Part shown: in pieces, positions 60,931 to 64,000 of the stretch
Position numbering within the stretch: the stretch's first letter is position 1
Layout: each line of letters begins with the position of its first letter
Assembly: GCA_964017155.1 (NCBI GenBank)
Contig: OZ024867.1
Location: 29,006,812 to 29,070,811, forward strand
Reading direction: 5' to 3'
DNA: 64,000 nucleotides
Source of the DNA: Oasisia sp. SBJ-2009
Lineage: Eukaryota > Annelida > Polychaeta > Sabellida > Siboglinidae
Notes under the pieces: generated by a model
Seen by the model: only the letters and a program-made list of their open reading frames with translations
Told to the model about the DNA's origin: nothing
Database searches by the model: none
Made by a program: the position numbers and the translations under genes

Positions 60931-61680
60931 GTCCTTCATTACCAGTGTGGGTGCAACACGGGGGTGTCTATCTACCCAAAGCCAAGCTTGCTGCCTCCCT
61001 AGCAGGTCAGTCGGTTGATGTGCTCTCGTCGAGGAACACTGGATCAGTCAGCAGGGGACGACGTTGTAATGTTGCAAGTGGTTGGTGCACTACGCTATGA
61101 CGGGGAGGACATACTAACCATCCACCGTTCTCCCTCCTGTGCTGTGCCACTTGCTACTGTAAGTCACCGGTTCAACAATAGGTTGCTAGGCAACAAGCAG
61201 TAAATAAAAACAACGTAATACATTGTATCTGTCACGTACTGGCCTTTCCTTCGCAAGTCGGAACATGTTTATTCATACGGCCATATCATCACATGTCCAT
61301 TATGTAGTACACACAGATCACGTTCCCCACGTAAGCATCTTACATAATTATGTCGTGAGTGCGCATGCGTGTTGACCCGTATGTAGGTCAACTAGAATGT
61401 GTTCGTTCTCCACGTAGGCAATATATGTCGTTGTGTAACCAATACACACGAGGCTAGGACAGTTTTATGTCAAGTGCAAACCATAGCTTCCGTTAAAATG
61501 ACGCTTCCTACCACGTGGAAAACACAACTTCCGTAAAAATGGTGGGTCAGATCAGGACCGTAACACAATTTCTTGCAAAATTACACCTTCGACCATAGTC
61601 ATAACGTTAAAAACTAGTGCCATTTAATGTTTTCAACACGATAACCTTGACAAGTTTTCTTATTTGCCTGAGTCAGTATG
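60931..61680. other. unique part of the right arm
   Basis: Near-identical reverse complement of 53201-54049, with a few substitutions and small indels (for example gacgggg where the other arm has gataggg). Confidence 0.7.
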
Positions 61681-61689
61681 CTATCTCCA

Positions 61690-62880
61690 TAGCATTTCGT
61701 AACGTTTCACCGTATCATTGCGTTAGACATGTGCTGTTTTAACAAATTTAACTAAGTTAGTCTTGTAATTTGTAGTAAATAGAATATTTTTCTGTTCTAC
61801 GTCATAACTTTGTCAAGTTATTTCATATTTTACTTACTCGGTGTGTCAACTTTGTACCACTTCACAACTTTTTCAGCGTTTCACCGCCATCACTTTTACG
61901 TGTTTTTAGTGTTTACATGCCATAACTTTGTCATGTTTTTCATATTTTACTAACTCGGGGTACCAACCTTTGCACCATTTCACAACTTTTCAGCCTTTCA
62001 CCGCTATGTCTTTGTCAATTTTACGTATTTTTAGGGTTTACATGCTATAACTTTGGCAAGTTTCTCATATTCTGCTAAGTCGGTTTCCTAACCTCGTTCC
62101 ATTTCGTACCGTTTCACCCGTTTCATTGTGTTACACAGGTAGTGTTTTTTTTTTACTAATTTAACTAACTTATTCTTGTAACTTGTAGTAAAATGGAATA
62201 TTTTTCTGTTTCAACACCATAACTTTGTCAGGTTTTTCATATTTAACCAAACCGGTGCACCAAATGTTATATCATTCACAACTTTTTCAGCGTTTCACCG
62301 CCATCACTTTGTCAATTTCACTTATTTTTAGGGTTTACATACCATAACTTTGTCAAGTTTGTCATATTTTACTCACACGGTGCACCAACCTTATACCATT
62401 TCACATATTTTTAGCGTTTCACCGTCATGACTTTGTCAATTTCATGTATTTTAATGTTTACATGCTATAACTTGTCGTTGCCCAATCCATACACACGATA
62501 CTAGGACAGTTTTATGTCATGCGCAGACCATAACTTCCGTTAAAATGACTCTTCCTGCAACGTGCAAAACACAACTTCCGTAAAAATGTCGGGTCACATC
62601 AGGACCATAACACAATTTCTTGCAAAATTACACATTCAATCATAGTGATAACGTTAAAAACTAGTGCTATTTAAAGTTTCCACGCAATAACCCTGCCAAC
62701 TTATCTTATTTCACTGAGCCAGTGTGCTCATCTCGTTCCATTTCGTAACGTTTCACCGTTTCATTGCGTTACACAGGTGGTGTTTTCACAAATTTAACTA
62801 AGTTATTCTTGTAACTTGAAGTAAAATAGTATATTTTTCTATTCTACTTTCATATTTTACTAACTTGGTGTGCCAACGTT
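61690..62880. repeat. tandem array of about 125-base units, right arm
   Basis: Reverse complement of 52073-53200, in the same unit order, ending at the junction with terminal sequence at about 62888. Confidence 0.88.
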
Positions 62881-63380
62881 GTACCACTAAACAATAAGAC
62901 GCATGAATTTGCGTAGTATTAGTTCGTGACTTGTCCACCAGGCGGAACCACTAGATCATGAACTATCTGCCAGATGGCGCCACTTGACGGGAGGAATTCC
63001 ACCAAAAAAGCGCCAGAATTTTGTTTCTGAATTTTAAACCGGCGCAAAATGTTGACCTTTGACCTTTTCCCCTATCTATTAACATGGTGACCTTGACCTT
63101 CCTCCGGGGGAATTCCACCGAATTCCTCCGCGGCGCGGCAACCGTATCACGATAGGACCCTACATTACTGCTCACGTATAATGAGCATTGCATCCATTAA
63201 AAACATTATTCGAATTAACACACGTAGTCTAGTCGGAAGAGAGGGGTACCGTGCACCCCGTGAAATATACTTTTAATTGGTATCACTAGATCGAAACAAA
63301 ACGTAGCAAACGGTTTGCTATGTTAACAAGTCAGCAACATGTTTCACGTAACATTTGTACGCATATTTGTACGCATGTAG

Positions 63381-63497
63381 ATGCAAAGCCATGCGATAGC
63401 AACCCTTGCCTGCATCGCGGCACGTGTACTAATGGTGCAGTGAAAGGATACACTTGCAAATGTCGTGCAGGGTACACAGGAAGCAGCTGCGAGCAAA
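63381..63497 (+). CDS. EGF-like domain exon (gene B continuation or gene C)
   Basis: A 117-base phase 1-1 exon between acceptor acgcatgtag (ending 63380) and donor GTACGT (63498). It reads DAKPCDSNPCLHRGTC, TNGAVKGYTCKC, RAGYTGSSCEQ: a complete six-Cys EGF module with a normal G-Y-T-G turn. The start DAKPC lacks the DxxEC Ca-binding signature, and the N-G-A-V loop is one residue longer than in gene A. Intron sequence after the donor (gtacgtctga) resembles that after the EGF exons at 319 and 37206, so these exons share recent ancestry. Confidence 0.87.
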
Positions 63498-64000
63498 GTA
63501 CGTCTGACACCGTCACTGAAACGAAACGTTATGACGACGATATTTAAATTAAGTTACAGAATAATTAAAACACATGCATCTAGTTATGTTGCAAGATGTC
63601 ATGAAACATTAATGTAATGATGACCGACATTTACAATCAAGTTCTACTTTTGGTTTGAATACTCATTAATTATAGTGTTGATAACTGATGCGATATAGGA
63701 GTAAAATATTGCATCAAGACATGATGGTTTCGGATTTCCGTATATAAATCTGAACTACTTTAATCTTACAAACGTATGTATGATTTGGGTGCTAACTGCG
63801 CAGCCAGCCGGCACGTAAGTGCGTTTATGTGAAAGACGTTGAGTTTGATGTTGCGTGGATGACTAGTTATGCGGCCCGATTATAATAAATACTCATGCAC
63901 TCGCGATGAACCACGTAATAACCGTAGATATTAAACAGTGGCTGCTTTTCGGATAAAGCAAAAACGAAGTCTGCCGAACTGAACCGAATATTCATGACTA
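63498..64000. other. intronic sequence to window end
   Basis: No further exon seen. The gene continues beyond the window. Confidence 0.5.

Larger units (their letters stand above)
50515..63185. mobile_element. 12.7-kb palindrome, putative giant foldback element
   Basis: The left end (agggtcctatcgtgatacgg from 50534) and right end (ccgtatcacgataggaccct, about 63143-63162) are perfect complements, with weaker match continuing outward to about 50515/63185. The whole left arm (to about 56667) mirrors the right arm (from about 57648), giving arms of about 6.15 and 5.54 kb around a spacer of about 0.98 kb. In mirror order each arm holds GC-rich terminal sequence, an array of about 125-base units, about 0.5 kb of unique sequence, an AT-rich array, and an array of about 32-base units. 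No transposase or other credible gene is seen. Long arms built of tandem arrays are the hallmark of foldback transposons. A segmental inverted duplication is the alternative. Confidence 0.8.

Noticed and set aside
59274..61002. Long Leu/Tyr/Cys-rich frames resembling multi-pass membrane proteins
   Set aside because: They are translations of the TTTTATTATGTTGC array in several frames at once, and equivalent frames occur in the mirrored arm.

Overview
This is an AT-rich, intron-rich metazoan nuclear window. The signs are split extracellular-domain genes with symmetric phase 1-1 exons (EGF-like, thrombospondin type 1, von Willebrand A), non-LTR retrotransposons, Harbinger-type DNA transposons and very dense microsatellites. 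A marine invertebrate, perhaps a bivalve or other lophotrochozoan, fits this style of genome. That assignment is a weak inference, because nothing here identifies the species.

Host genes are all on the + strand. (A) Positions 1-4.9 kb hold the 3' end of a single-pass membrane protein gene: three intact Ca-binding-type EGF exons, one decayed EGF exon, two mini-exons, and a terminal exon with a transmembrane helix and short basic tail. (B) Positions 37.2-47.4 kb hold exons for EGF, EGF, TSP1, TSP1 and a vWA domain split over two exons, with matching phases, so they probably belong to one secreted or extracellular-matrix/adhesion gene. No signal-peptide exon or stop is seen for it. (C) One EGF exon at 63.4 kb, either further downstream in gene B or in another family member. 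A lone signal-peptide-like first exon lies at 18.8 kb.

Most of the rest is mobile DNA. 5.3-10.3 kb: two direct copies of a 1.2-2 kb repeat. 10.4-24.3 kb: a large inverted-repeat arrangement with 1.8-kb arms. It contains several diverged copies of one repeat family, broken pieces of an uncharacterised protein family, and a 4.1-kb Harbinger with TAA target duplication whose empty site survives in a neighbouring paralogous copy. 25.1-28.8 kb: a nearly full-length CR1/L2-type LINE with a 2A-like motif and an intact 0.8-kb-residue RT frame, but a frameshifted and interrupted endonuclease. 29-32 kb: remnants of a SWIM/YqaJ-like gene and of a THAP/DDE transposase. 32.7-36.2 kb: a second Harbinger-like element with a decayed LINE nested in it. 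38.0-38.8 kb: a LINE fragment with a clean internal inversion. 42.1-42.7 kb: a GGCCGGCC-rich MITE, again with an empty-site paralog nearby. 48.1-50.0 kb: opposed and nested LINE relics.

The most striking structure is 50.5-63.2 kb: a 12.7-kb palindrome (arms about 5.5-6.2 kb, central spacer about 1 kb) made of three kinds of tandem array in mirror order. It sits between the vWA exons and the next EGF exon, and I read it as a giant foldback-type element. Its centre carries a short tandem array of CTCF-consensus-like motifs. Exon boundaries come from reading splice sites, phase and domain pattern by eye. Repeat boundaries are approximate to within about 5-20 bases unless a target duplication is given.
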